64,000 nt of DNA from positions 82,606-146,605 of the forward strand of contig JAGXAM010000005.1 of the NCBI GenBank assembly GCA_019075905.1. Direction: 5' to 3'. Below, piece by piece: positions 19,769 through 28,509 of the stretch (position 1 is the stretch's first letter; every line of letters begins with the position of its first letter). This stretch comes from Hyphomicrobiales bacterium (GTDB lineage: Bacteria > Pseudomonadota > Alphaproteobacteria > Rhizobiales > Beijerinckiaceae). The notes under the pieces were generated by a model, which made no database searches, was not told the origin of the DNA, and was given only the letters and a program-made list of their open reading frames with translations. Position numbers and translations under genes: made by a program.

Positions 19769-20692
19769 TCAGGCCTGCCCGAACCCTTCGATTGCTGCGA
19801 CTTTGAGTTGCGCGCGCAGCCAGACGATGGCGGGATCGCGCGCCATCGTTGCCGAAACCACCGTGCTCAGCGGCAGGGATTTCGCGCGCAACGGCGGATC
19901 ATAAAGCTGCAAGCCGAAATGGTCGGCAAATCGGCGCGCCAGCGCGGCCGAAACAGTCGTTACACAATCGCTCGCCGCCACGGCGGCCAGCGCTGCAAGG
20001 AAATGCGGCGACGTGAAAACGATCCGGCGGGTCAGGCCTGCCTGTGCGAGTTCGGCGTCAATGTCGGAAGATGGATCGCCGAAGATCGAGACAGTCGCGT
20101 GATCGCGGGCGGCATATTCTGTTAACGTCCAGGGGCGTTCTCCAGGCCGGTCGCCGCGTCGCGCCACCAATGCCAAGGTGTCCTCGACCAGGGGCTCGCT
20201 CTGCGCGCCGGGCGGCAGCGGAATCGAGGCGAGCGCGAAGGCGAGATCGATGTCGCCGGCCTGCACCCGCTCGTGCAGGTCTGACGTGATTGGCAGGAAG
20301 CGCATGCTCGCGCGCGGCGCCTGCGCGCGCAGGTTCCTCAACAGCGGCGGGCCGATCAACAGCGAATGCACGTCGCTGGCCGCCAGCCGGAATTGCCGGT
20401 CGAGCGTATCGGCGGCGAAAGCCGCCGGGCGCACTACGAGACCGAGATTGTCGAGCGCCGAGGCCAGTTGCGCTGCCACGGCTTTCGCGCGAGCCGAGGG
20501 CGTGAGGCCCCGTGGCCCTTTGACCAGGATGGGGTCGCCAAGCAGGACCCGCAACCGCGCCAGTGCCCGCGACATCGCCGGTTGACTTAGTCCGACGTCC
20601 TCGCCAGCGCGCGTGACATTGCGCCGGCGGATCAGCGCCTCCAGGGCCGGCAACAGGTTGAGATCGATGCCCGCCAAATTCACTTCGCGCAT
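19769..20692 (-). CDS. LysR family transcriptional regulator
   Basis: A 307-residue LysR regulator with N-terminal winged HTH (IDLNLLPALEALIRRRNVTRAG..., LSQPAMSRALARLRVLLGDP) of the NodD/LysR branch that begins DLNLL. The effector domain follows from about residue 90. It is divergent from an NAD-binding epimerase-like gene across 75 bp, the typical LysR target layout. It probably controls that gene and itself through the TTGT...ACAA palindrome in the gap. Confidence 0.92.
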   Translation of the reverse strand: MREVNLAGIDLNLLPALEALIRRRNVTRAGEDVGLSQPAMSRALARLRVLLGDPILVKGPRGLTPSARAKAVAAQLASALDNLGLVVRPAAFAADTLDRQFRLAASDVHSLLIGPPLLRNLRAQAPRASMRFLPITSDLHERVQAGDIDLAFALASIPLPPGAQSEPLVEDTLALVARRGDRPGERPWTLTEYAARDHATVSIFGDPSSDIDAELAQAGLTRRIVFTSPHFLAALAAVAASDCVTTVSAALARRFADHFGLQLYDPPLRAKSLPLSTVVSATMARDPAIVWLRAQLKVAAIEGFGQA

Positions 20693-20694
20693 GG

Positions 20695-20709
20695 TTGTAA
20701 TAATAACAA
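20695..20709. promoter_or_regulatory. Candidate LysR binding site between divergent genes
   Basis: A 15-bp interrupted palindrome TTGTAATAATAACAA just upstream of the LysR gene start. It contains a T-N11-A core (T20696 to A20708), the classic LysR box form, and sits in the 75-bp gap shared with the epimerase-like gene. Confidence 0.45.
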
Positions 20710-20767
20710 TGCATTTCCATCATGCGCAAGCTCGCATTAGGGTTTGGTCAGGCTTCGGAGATTGGAC

Positions 20768-21697
20768 ATGAGCAAGGTTCTTGTCATCGGTTATGGCCCG
20801 GTTGGCGCGGCGACCGTCTCATTGCTCGCCGCGCGTGGCGAACAGGTCGTGGTCGGGCAGCGGCAGCGCCCGGCGATGTTGCCGGAGGGCGTCAGCTTTG
20901 CCGCTTGCGACGCGCGCGATCTGGCGTCGCTGCGCGCGGCGACAGAAGCGGTCGGGCAGATCGTGCTTGCCATTGGCCTGCCCTATCGCGGGCCACTTTG
21001 GCGGGATTTGTGGCCTCAAATCATGGCGAATGTGATCGAGACCGCTGCCGGGATTGGCGCCCGCGTCGTGTTTGTCGATAACCTCTATATGTATGGGCCG
21101 CAGAACCGGCCGCTGGTCGAGACCATGCCGCTGAGCGATCTGCCGGTGAAGCCTGCCGCGCGCGCTGCCGCAACCCGCATCTGGCGGGCGGCGATCGGGC
21201 GGGTGCGCTTTGCTGCCTTGCGCGGGCCGGACTTTTATGGTCCGGGGGTCGCGCAATCGCTGGTGGGCGCGACCTCGCTTGGCGCGCTTGCGAGGGGCAA
21301 GGCGGCGCTGTGGATCAACGATCCCGACATGCTGCACGACATTGCCTATGTGCCGGATTACGCGCGTGCCGTCGTCAATCTGCTTGACGCGCCCGACGAC
21401 GCCTTTGGCCAGGCCTGGCACGTGCCCTGTGCGCCAACGCGCCGCCCGCGTGAGTTGCTTGACATTGCGGCCCGCGCGCTGGGGGTGCGGTTGCGCATCC
21501 GCGCCATGCCCTTGTGGGCGCTGCGGCCGCTTGGCCTGTTCGCGCCGGAAATGCGGGAACTCGCCGAGATGCGTTTCCAGTGGGACCGGCCCTACCTCGT
21601 GGATGCATCAAAGTTCAAGGCGCGATTCTGGTCCGATCCGACGCCTTTCGATATCGGTATTCCGCTGGCGGCGCGCTCCTTTGCCGGGCAGGCATAG
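20768..21697 (+). CDS. NAD-dependent epimerase/dehydratase family protein
   Basis: A 309-residue Rossmann-fold protein starting MSKVLVIGYGPVGAATVSLL, with the dinucleotide-binding G-x-G-x-x-G-like GYGPVG. The VFVDNLYMYGP segment supplies the catalytic-region Tyr as in atypical extended SDRs. The frame opens at 20744, but the ATG at 20768 gives the standard N terminus. It is transcribed away from the LysR gene and is its likely target. The substrate is unknown. Confidence 0.85.
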   Translation: MSKVLVIGYGPVGAATVSLLAARGEQVVVGQRQRPAMLPEGVSFAACDARDLASLRAATEAVGQIVLAIGLPYRGPLWRDLWPQIMANVIETAAGIGARVVFVDNLYMYGPQNRPLVETMPLSDLPVKPAARAAATRIWRAAIGRVRFAALRGPDFYGPGVAQSLVGATSLGALARGKAALWINDPDMLHDIAYVPDYARAVVNLLDAPDDAFGQAWHVPCAPTRRPRELLDIAARALGVRLRIRAMPLWALRPLGLFAPEMRELAEMRFQWDRPYLVDASKFKARFWSDPTPFDIGIPLAARSFAGQA

Positions 21698-21919
21698 GCA
21701 GTAGGGAATGTCGAAGCCTGGTGAAAGGCTGAGACAATTGTGGTGACATCCGCACCATGGTTGCCCCTGATACCGTTGCCATTGTTCTCCGCTCGTGTCG
21801 ATTTTACCAAAGTTGGCGCCCGGTGACAGGCTCTGGGCTTCAAGGTCTCCGCCTGGATTGCAGGCTGCGGCGCTAGCCTTTCATGCCTCTTGACTCTGGG
21901 AGGAATTGCGGCTTAATTG

Positions 21920-21934
21920 GAACATATCACGAAC
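21920..21934 (+). promoter_or_regulatory. LexA box upstream of imuA
   Basis: A GAAC-N7-GAAC direct repeat (GAACATATCACGAAC), which is the alphaproteobacterial LexA operator. It lies 19 bp before the imuA ATG at 21953. It overlaps a possible TTG start at 21917, which argues against that earlier start. Confidence 0.85.
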
Positions 21935-21952
21935 TTAAAAAAGAACATTGCG

Positions 21953-22795
21953 ATGATAATTGCGGACAAAACGGAACATATTCCGCTTTTGCGGGCCGCT
22001 ATTGCGAAGATCGAGGCGGCGGGCGCAGCGCGCGGCGCTGAGGCGGGGCGGGTGGCGCTGGGGCGGCATCTGGCGCTGGACCGGGCCCTGGGCGGTGGTC
22101 TGCCGCGCCATGGGCTCTGCGAAATCGTGCCGGCCAGCGCCGGCGACAATGCGGCGGCCAGCGCCTTCGGGCTGGCGCTGGCCTTGCTGCTGGGAGCGCC
22201 GGGGGCGGTCTTGTTCTGGGTTTATGAGGATTTCGCGGTCAGCGAGGCAGGCCTGCCCTATGGGCCGGGCCTGTGGCAGATGGGGTTCGATCCGGCCCGG
22301 CTGGTGCTGGTGGCGGCGCCGCGGGCGCTGGCGGCGCTGAATGCGCTGGAGGAGGTGGCGCGCGCCGGGGCGGGCGTCGCCCTGGGCGAGATCTGCCAGA
22401 GGCGCGGTTATGATCTGGCGGCGTCGCGGCGGCTGAAACTGGCCGCTGAGGAGGGCGGGCGTGGTTGCGTGCTGGTGCTGGCCGCCGCCAGCGGCACGGG
22501 GCCGGATTTTGCCAGCGCCGCAGCGACCCGTCTCGAGGTCGCCAGCGCCATGAGCGCGCCGCTGGCGCCCGTGCATGGGCGGCTCGCCATTCCCGGCCCG
22601 GCGCGCTTCAGCGTGCGGGTGCTGAAGGCGCGGGGGGAGGGCGCGTGCGCGCCACCCGAGGCCAGCCATATTGTTGCGTTCGATCCCTCTCTAGGCTGCC
22701 TTGTCGATGCGTTTCCTGTCGCTCCACCTGCCCACTCTCAGAACCGACCGCGTGGCGCGGCAGATGCGGGCGGCCGCTACGCCAAAAGCGCCTGA
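21953..22795 (+). CDS. imuA: ImuA, SOS mutagenesis accessory protein (RecA/SulA-like)
   Basis: A 280-residue RecA-like accessory protein of the ImuA-ImuB-DnaE2 mutasome, which performs translesion synthesis after DNA damage. Typical segments: LGRHLALDRALGGGLPRHGLCEIVPA near the N terminus, LFWVYEDFAVSEAGLPYGPGL and RLVLVAAPRALAALNALEE. The ATG at 21953 is chosen because the LexA box occupies 21920-21934. The 3' end overlaps imuB by about 89 bp in another frame, longer than usual, with a poorly conserved tail (HSQNRPRGAADAGGRYAKSA). Confidence 0.85.
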   Translation: MIIADKTEHIPLLRAAIAKIEAAGAARGAEAGRVALGRHLALDRALGGGLPRHGLCEIVPASAGDNAAASAFGLALALLLGAPGAVLFWVYEDFAVSEAGLPYGPGLWQMGFDPARLVLVAAPRALAALNALEEVARAGAGVALGEICQRRGYDLAASRRLKLAAEEGGRGCVLVLAAASGTGPDFASAAATRLEVASAMSAPLAPVHGRLAIPGPARFSVRVLKARGEGACAPPEASHIVAFDPSLGCLVDAFPVAPPAHSQNRPRGAADAGGRYAKSA

Positions 22796-24287
22796 CGAGC
22801 CGCTGGCGACCATCGCCAGGCTCAAGGGCGCGTGGCGGCTGGCCGGGCTTGATGCCAGAGCGGGCGCGCTGGGGCTGCGCAGCGGCATGGGCCTTGCCGA
22901 TGCCAGGGCCATGCACCCCGGGCTGCTGGTGGCCGAGGCTGACGCCGTTGCCGAGGCCGCGCTTTACGATCAGCTGCTGGCCTGGTGCCGGCGCTTCACG
23001 CCGCTGGCCGCCGCCGACGGCCCCGATGGCATGGCGCTGGATGTCACCGGCGTCGCGCATCTTTTCGGTGGCGAGGCGGCGCTGGCCGCCGATGTCGTCG
23101 CCCGGCTCGCCCGCCAGGGAATTGGCGCGCGGGTCGGCATTGGTCCCAATCCGGCGGTGGCCTGGGCGCTGGCCCGGTTCGCGCGCCAGCCGATTCTGCC
23201 GCCGGCGATCGAAATGACGCGGCTTCCCGGCATGTTTGCCGATTTTCCGGTGGCCGCGCTCAACATCAGCGACGATCTCGCCGCCGATCTGGCGCGCGCC
23301 GGGCTGCGGCGCATCGGCGATCTCAGCCTGCGTCCGCGCGCGCCGCTCACCGCCCGCTTTGGCGCCGATCTGCTGGACCGGCTCGATCACTTGTTCGGGC
23401 AGGCCCGCAGCCCGATATCGCCACGCTTTGCCGCGCCCGATTTCAGCGTCGAGCGCCGCTTTGCCGATGGCCTCACGCGCGAGGACGCCCTTCTCACCCA
23501 TGTCGGCGCGCTGGCGCGCGAGCTTTGCGCGCTGATGATCCGGCATGGCCAGGGGGCGCGCAGTCTCACGCTGACGCTGTTCCGGGTCGATGGCGCGGTG
23601 CGTTTGCTGGAGGTGGCGGCCAGCCAGGCCATGAGCGCGCCCGGGCCGATGCTGCGGCTGGTGCGCGAGAAGCTCGCGCGCCTGAATGAGGGTGGTTTCG
23701 AGACCGGTTACGGGTTTGACGTGCTGCGGCTGGAGGCGACGCAAACGGCGCCGCAAAAGCCGGATCAGGGCGCGTTGGCGGGCGACGCGGGCCGCCATGG
23801 CGCGATGATCGCCGCGCCATCGCCGGCGGAGCCGCCTTCGGTCAGCGCCGTCATCGACCGCCTGAGCGCCCGCCTTGGCGCGATGCGCGTCACCCGGCTG
23901 CATCTGCAGGACAGCCATCAGCCCGAGCGCGCGGCGCGCCACGCGGCGGCGCTGGCGGGCGCGCCGCCTGCCGGCGGGCCCCGGCCATGGCCTGAGGCGG
24001 CATGGGAGCGGCCAGTCCGGCTGCTGGCGCGCCCCGAACCGGTCGAGACGCTGGCCTTGCTGCCCGATGGCCTGCCGCAGCAGTTCCGGTGGCGGCGGGT
24101 GCTGCACCGTGTCATCGCCGCCGACGGGCCGGAGCGCATCCTGTCCGATTGGTGGAAAAGCCCGGCTCCTGGCATGGCGCGCGATTATTTCCGGGCCGAA
24201 GACGAGGCCGGCCAGCGTTTCTGGCTGTTTCGCCAGCAGCAGGCCGGGGCCGGTGCGACATGGTTCATGCACGGATTTTTCCCATGA
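22707..24287 (+). CDS. imuB: ImuB, Y-family polymerase-like mutasome protein
   Basis: A 526-residue Y-family polymerase homologue starting MRFLSLHLPTLRTDRVARQ. ImuB proteins lack full polymerase activity and bridge ImuA, DnaE2 and the beta clamp. Visible features: GLRSGMGLADARAMHP, DGMALDVTGVAHLFGGEAAL, the HhH-like region LRRIGDLSLRPRAPLTARFG and LSARLGAMRVTRLHLQDSHQPE near the C terminus. It overlaps imuA and is coupled to dnaE2 by ATGA at 24284-24287. The whole cassette is one LexA-controlled operon. Confidence 0.9.
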   Translation: MRFLSLHLPTLRTDRVARQMRAAATPKAPDEPLATIARLKGAWRLAGLDARAGALGLRSGMGLADARAMHPGLLVAEADAVAEAALYDQLLAWCRRFTPLAAADGPDGMALDVTGVAHLFGGEAALAADVVARLARQGIGARVGIGPNPAVAWALARFARQPILPPAIEMTRLPGMFADFPVAALNISDDLAADLARAGLRRIGDLSLRPRAPLTARFGADLLDRLDHLFGQARSPISPRFAAPDFSVERRFADGLTREDALLTHVGALARELCALMIRHGQGARSLTLTLFRVDGAVRLLEVAASQAMSAPGPMLRLVREKLARLNEGGFETGYGFDVLRLEATQTAPQKPDQGALAGDAGRHGAMIAAPSPAEPPSVSAVIDRLSARLGAMRVTRLHLQDSHQPERAARHAAALAGAPPAGGPRPWPEAAWERPVRLLARPEPVETLALLPDGLPQQFRWRRVLHRVIAADGPERILSDWWKSPAPGMARDYFRAEDEAGQRFWLFRQQQAGAGATWFMHGFFP

Positions 24288-27200
24288 CCGGCCCCAGCCG
24301 CACCGGCCTGCCAGATCCCGGACAAGCCCCGGAACATGCCTATGCGGAACTGGCGGTCACCAGCAATTTTTCCTTTCTGGAAGGGGCCTCGCACCCCGAA
24401 GAGCTGATCATGGCGGCGGCGGCGCTGGGGTACAGCGGCATTGGCCTTGCCGACCGCAATACGCTGGCCGGCGTGGTGCGCGCGCATGTGGCGATGCGCG
24501 CCCTGCCTGCGGGCACGCGACTGCGCTTCAGCCCCGGCGCGCGCCTGGTATTTCAGGACGGCACGCCCGACATTCTCGCCTATCCGCAGGACCGTGCCGG
24601 CTGGGGCCGCCTGTCGCGCCTGCTGAGCCTTGGCAACAGCCGCGCCGAAAAGGGCGCGTGCCATCTTGGTCTTGATGATCTTCTGGCCTTTCAGGAAGGG
24701 CTGCAGCTCATTCTCATGCCCGGTGCGGGCGCGCCGGCCGTGCTTGGGCCACTCAGGGCGGCGGCCGGGGGGCGACTGTGGCTTGCGGCCATCTGCCATT
24801 TTCGCGGTTCCATGCGCCGCACCCTCGCCCAGCGCCATGCCCTGGCCGAGCGCTGGCAGGTGCCGCTGATCGCCTGCAATGATGTGCTGATGCATGATCC
24901 GGCGCGGCGGGCGCTCGCCGATGTCATGGCCTGCATCCGGCGCGGGCTCACCCTCGACAAGGCCGGGCGCCTGCTCGAACCCCATGCCGAGCGCCATCTG
25001 AAAGCGCCGGCAGAAATGGCGCGGTTGCTGGCCGGGCTGCCGCAAGCGCTGGCGCAAACGCAAGAGTTCATGAAAGGCCTGCAGTTTTCACTGGATGAAT
25101 TGCACTATGAATATCCTCATGAATTGCGCGCCGGCTATGCCGGTCCGCAGGAGGCGCTGGCAGCCTTTGCCCTGCAGGGCGCGGCGATGCGTTATCCCGG
25201 GGGCATTCCGGCTCGGATCACGGCCGCGATCACGCATGAACTGGGCCTTGTCGCGCAGATGAGGTATGCGCCCTATTTCCTCACCGTGCATGATATTGTC
25301 CGCTTTGCCCGCCAGCGTGGCATCCTGTGCCAGGGGCGCGGCTCTGCGGCCAATTCAACCATCTGTTATTGTTTGGGAATAACCGAGGTTGACCCCGCCG
25401 TTCATGATCTGCTGTTCGAGCGTTTCATCTCGCCCGAGCGCCAGGAGCCGCCCGATATAGATGTCGATTTCGAGCATGAGCGGCGCGAGGAGGTGATCCA
25501 GTATATTTACGCGCGCTACGGGCGCGAGCGCGCCGGGCTGGCGGCCAGCGTCAGCACCTACCGCGCCCGCTCGTCAATCCGCGAAACCGGCAAGGTGTTT
25601 GGCCTGTCGGAGGATATGCTCACTGCGCTTTCCGGCACCATCTGGGGCTGGAAGGGCAAGGGGCTCGAAGATGACAGCCTGCGCCGCGCCGGGCTTGATC
25701 CGCAAGCGCCGCTGCTGCGCCGCGCGATGGAACTGGCGCAGGACATCGAGGGGTTTCCGCGGCATCTGTCGCAGCACAGCGGCGGGTTCGTCATCACGCA
25801 GTCACGGCTTGACGAGGTCGTGCCGATCCTCAATGCCGCCATGCCCGAGCGCACAACGGTCGAGTGGGACAAGAATGATCTTGATGCGCTGGGCATCCTG
25901 AAAATAGATGTGCTGGCGCTCGGCATGCTGACCTGCATAAGGCGGGCCTTTGAGCTTTGCCTTGGCCATTATGGCGTGGCCCTGACGCTCGCAACCCTGC
26001 CGCAGGAGGATGCCGACGTCTATCATATGGTGTCGCGGGCCGATACGATCGGCGTGTTCCAGATCGAGAGCCGGGCGCAAATGTCGATGCTGCCGCGCCT
26101 GAAGCCCGCGACCTTTTATGATCTGGTGATCGAGGTCGCGATCGTGCGCCCGGGCCCGATCCAGGGCGATATGGTTCACCCCTATCTGCGCCGCCGCCAG
26201 GGGCTGGAAAAGGTGGTCTTTCCCTCGCGCGAGCTTGAGGATGTGCTGGGCAAAACCCTCGGCGTGCCGCTGTTTCAGGAGCAGGCGATGCGCATTGCCA
26301 TCGTCGCGGCCGGGTTCACGCCGGGCGAGGCCGACCAGTTGCGCCGCGCCATGGCCACTTTCAAGAAGGTGGGGACCATCAGCCGCTTTGGCGAGAAAAT
26401 GGTCAAGGGCATGGTGGCGCGCGGCTATGACGAGGGCTTTGCGACGCGCTGTTTCCGCCAAATCGAGGGGTTCGGCACCTATGGCTTTCCGGAAAGCCAT
26501 GCGGCTTCCTTTGCCCTGCTGGTTTACGCCTCGGCCTATCTGAAATGCCATTATCCCGATGCATTTGCCTGCGCGCTGCTCAATTCGCAGCCGATGGGCT
26601 TTTATGCACCGGCCCAGATCGTGCGGGACGCGCGCGAACACGGGATCGAGGTGCGCGAGGTCGATGTCAATGCCTCGCAATGGGAGAGCACGCTGGAGCC
26701 GGACGGGGTGGCGGCAAGCCTGCACCCGCGCCATGCCGGCATGCGCGAGGTGATCAGATCCAGCCACGCCTTGCGGCTCGGTTTCAGCCAGATCAAGGGC
26801 TTGTCGCAGGCCGACATGGTGCATCTGGTGGCCTGCCGGGCGCAGGGGTTCGATTCGCTGCGCGACCTGTGGCTGCGCACGCGCCTGACCCCCGCGGTGT
26901 TGCAGCGCCTTGCCGAGGCCGATGCCTTCCGCTCGCTCGGGCTGGAGCGGCGCGATGCGCTCTGGGCAGTGAAGGGGCTGAACCGGGCCGGCGACCGTGA
27001 TGACCTGCCGCTGTTTGTCACGGCCGATCTGCCGGTCAGCGAGCCTGATGCGCATCTGCCGCCGATGCTGCCGGGCGAGCATGTGGTCGAGGATTACCGG
27101 CATTTGCGGCTGTCGCTCAAGGGCCATCCGGTGGGATTTTTGCGCGCAAGGTTGCAGGCGCGCGGCATCCTGCCGCTGGCCGGCCTTGATCCGCCAGCCG

Positions 27201-27619
27201 GGTTGCGGCCGGCGCGCGCCACCATTGCCGGACTGGTGCTGGTGCGCCAGCGTCCCGGCACCGCCAAGGGGGTGATTTTCATGACGCTGGAAGACGAGAC
27301 CGGCAGCGCCAATATCATCGTCTGGCCGAAGCAATTTGAAAGGCAGCGGGCGATCGTCATCGGTGCGCGGCTTGTTGCCGTCAGCGGCCGGGTGCAGAGC
27401 GAGGCCGGCGTCACGCATCTCATCGCCGAGAGGCTGGAAGATCTGAGTGTTATGCTCGGGCAATTGTCCAGCGCAGGGCGCGACCTTTGCAGCCTGGCAC
27501 GGGCCGACGAGATCAAGCGCCCGCTCGCCGAGGGCAGGGCACCGGCGCCCGCGCTCGTGGCGCGCGACGCCGCTGCCGGGGATGCGCGCGCCATGCCGGC
27601 GGGACGGAATTTTCGCTAG
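24284..27619 (+). CDS. dnaE2: Error-prone DNA polymerase III alpha subunit
   Basis: A 1111-residue C-family polymerase, the catalytic part of the SOS mutasome. The N-terminal PHP domain starts YAELAVTSNFSFLEGASHPE. The palm is marked by CQGRGSAANSTICY and PPDIDVDFEHERREEVIQY, carrying the catalytic aspartates. Next come SGGFVITQSRLDEVVP and the fingers region RPGPIQGDMVHPYL and FGTYGFPESHAASFALL. The OB domain near the C terminus reads PGTAKGVIFMTLEDETGSAN and IIVWPK. ATG 24284 overlaps the imuB stop. The length fits DnaE2 rather than replicative DnaE1. Confidence 0.95.
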   Translation: MTGPSRTGLPDPGQAPEHAYAELAVTSNFSFLEGASHPEELIMAAAALGYSGIGLADRNTLAGVVRAHVAMRALPAGTRLRFSPGARLVFQDGTPDILAYPQDRAGWGRLSRLLSLGNSRAEKGACHLGLDDLLAFQEGLQLILMPGAGAPAVLGPLRAAAGGRLWLAAICHFRGSMRRTLAQRHALAERWQVPLIACNDVLMHDPARRALADVMACIRRGLTLDKAGRLLEPHAERHLKAPAEMARLLAGLPQALAQTQEFMKGLQFSLDELHYEYPHELRAGYAGPQEALAAFALQGAAMRYPGGIPARITAAITHELGLVAQMRYAPYFLTVHDIVRFARQRGILCQGRGSAANSTICYCLGITEVDPAVHDLLFERFISPERQEPPDIDVDFEHERREEVIQYIYARYGRERAGLAASVSTYRARSSIRETGKVFGLSEDMLTALSGTIWGWKGKGLEDDSLRRAGLDPQAPLLRRAMELAQDIEGFPRHLSQHSGGFVITQSRLDEVVPILNAAMPERTTVEWDKNDLDALGILKIDVLALGMLTCIRRAFELCLGHYGVALTLATLPQEDADVYHMVSRADTIGVFQIESRAQMSMLPRLKPATFYDLVIEVAIVRPGPIQGDMVHPYLRRRQGLEKVVFPSRELEDVLGKTLGVPLFQEQAMRIAIVAAGFTPGEADQLRRAMATFKKVGTISRFGEKMVKGMVARGYDEGFATRCFRQIEGFGTYGFPESHAASFALLVYASAYLKCHYPDAFACALLNSQPMGFYAPAQIVRDAREHGIEVREVDVNASQWESTLEPDGVAASLHPRHAGMREVIRSSHALRLGFSQIKGLSQADMVHLVACRAQGFDSLRDLWLRTRLTPAVLQRLAEADAFRSLGLERRDALWAVKGLNRAGDRDDLPLFVTADLPVSEPDAHLPPMLPGEHVVEDYRHLRLSLKGHPVGFLRARLQARGILPLAGLDPPAGLRPARATIAGLVLVRQRPGTAKGVIFMTLEDETGSANIIVWPKQFERQRAIVIGARLVAVSGRVQSEAGVTHLIAERLEDLSVMLGQLSSAGRDLCSLARADEIKRPLAEGRAPAPALVARDAAAGDARAMPAGRNFR

Positions 27620-27644
27620 CATGGCGTGGTGCGACCGGGGTCTC

Positions 27645-28433
27645 TCAGCCGCGACTGCCATCGAGCCGGTCGATCCTGGTGACGCTGATGAAGATCACCA
27701 CCATGGCAATGACGCTCGCGAAAATCAGGCTGGTCGCGATGGTGCCAAGGCCAAGGCCGCCGTGCGTCAAGGGCTTGGCCAGGAAATCGCCTATCGAAGC
27801 ACCGAGCGGGCGGGTGAGGATATAGGCCAGCCAGAATGTGGTAACGCCTCCGAGTTTCGTGCCGAAATGCACCAGGGCGACGATGCCGACGATGATGGCA
27901 AACAGCAGCACGGCATCGGCATAACCAAGATGCAAGGTTTCGGCGATCAGGTCTCCGAGCGAGGTGCCCATGGCGAAGGTCAGCAGAATCGCCGCCCAGT
28001 AGAACCCCTCGCGCCGCCGCGTGTTGATCGAGCGGATCGACAGGGTTTTCTCCTGCATGAACCACAAGGCAAAGACGCCCGCCATGCCGATGCCGAAGGC
28101 CAGCGAGGTGGTGATGAGGCTGACATGCATGCCATCGACGAGATTGTCGGAAAGCAGCGTGCCCACGACGCTGATCAGTACTACCGTCAGCCAGTAAAGC
28201 CAGGGAATGTAGCGCCGGGCGCCAAGTTGAATGGCAAGAACGGCGACAAAAAGCCCTGTCATGACCGCCGAGGTGAGGGCGAGGCCAAGGTGCAGGCGGC
28301 CGGCGAGCAGGTCGGCACCGGTCTCGCCTACGGTGGTGGAGAGAACCTTGATGATCCAGAACCAGAGCGTCACCTCTGGCACCTTGCTCATGAAACTCAT
28401 GCCGTTGCGCACGGCCAACGATGGCGAACTCAT
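27645..28433 (-). CDS. COG4705-type polytopic membrane protein (DUF347 repeats)
   Basis: A 262-residue membrane protein with repeated units such as KVPEVTLWFWIIKVLSTTVGETGADL and TFAMGTSLGDLIAETLHLGY. These match the internally duplicated membrane-anchored family COG4705, where each repeat carries E/T-G-x-x-x-x-D. Eight or so TM segments are visible. GGAG precedes the ATG at 28433. It lies downstream of a two-component system on the same strand and may be its target. Family members are linked loosely to metal or acid stress; no function is shown here. Confidence 0.8.
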   Translation of the reverse strand: MSSPSLAVRNGMSFMSKVPEVTLWFWIIKVLSTTVGETGADLLAGRLHLGLALTSAVMTGLFVAVLAIQLGARRYIPWLYWLTVVLISVVGTLLSDNLVDGMHVSLITTSLAFGIGMAGVFALWFMQEKTLSIRSINTRRREGFYWAAILLTFAMGTSLGDLIAETLHLGYADAVLLFAIIVGIVALVHFGTKLGGVTTFWLAYILTRPLGASIGDFLAKPLTHGGLGLGTIATSLIFASVIAMVVIFISVTRIDRLDGSRG

Positions 28434-28509
28434 GGGTAAAGGCTCCAGGTTACGGCGGACGGGTTGCCTATGCCATGCGAGAATGAGCCGGAAATGAGCG
28501 CCTTGCCGC

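Noticed and set aside
21917..21952. TTG start for imuA at 21917
   Set aside because: The LexA box at 21920-21934 lies inside that extension; ATG 21953 is more plausible.
24002..24283. Longer dnaE2 start inside imuB
   Set aside because: That stretch translates as low-complexity sequence in the imuB frame shadow; the ATG at 24284 overlapping the imuB stop gives the normal N terminus.
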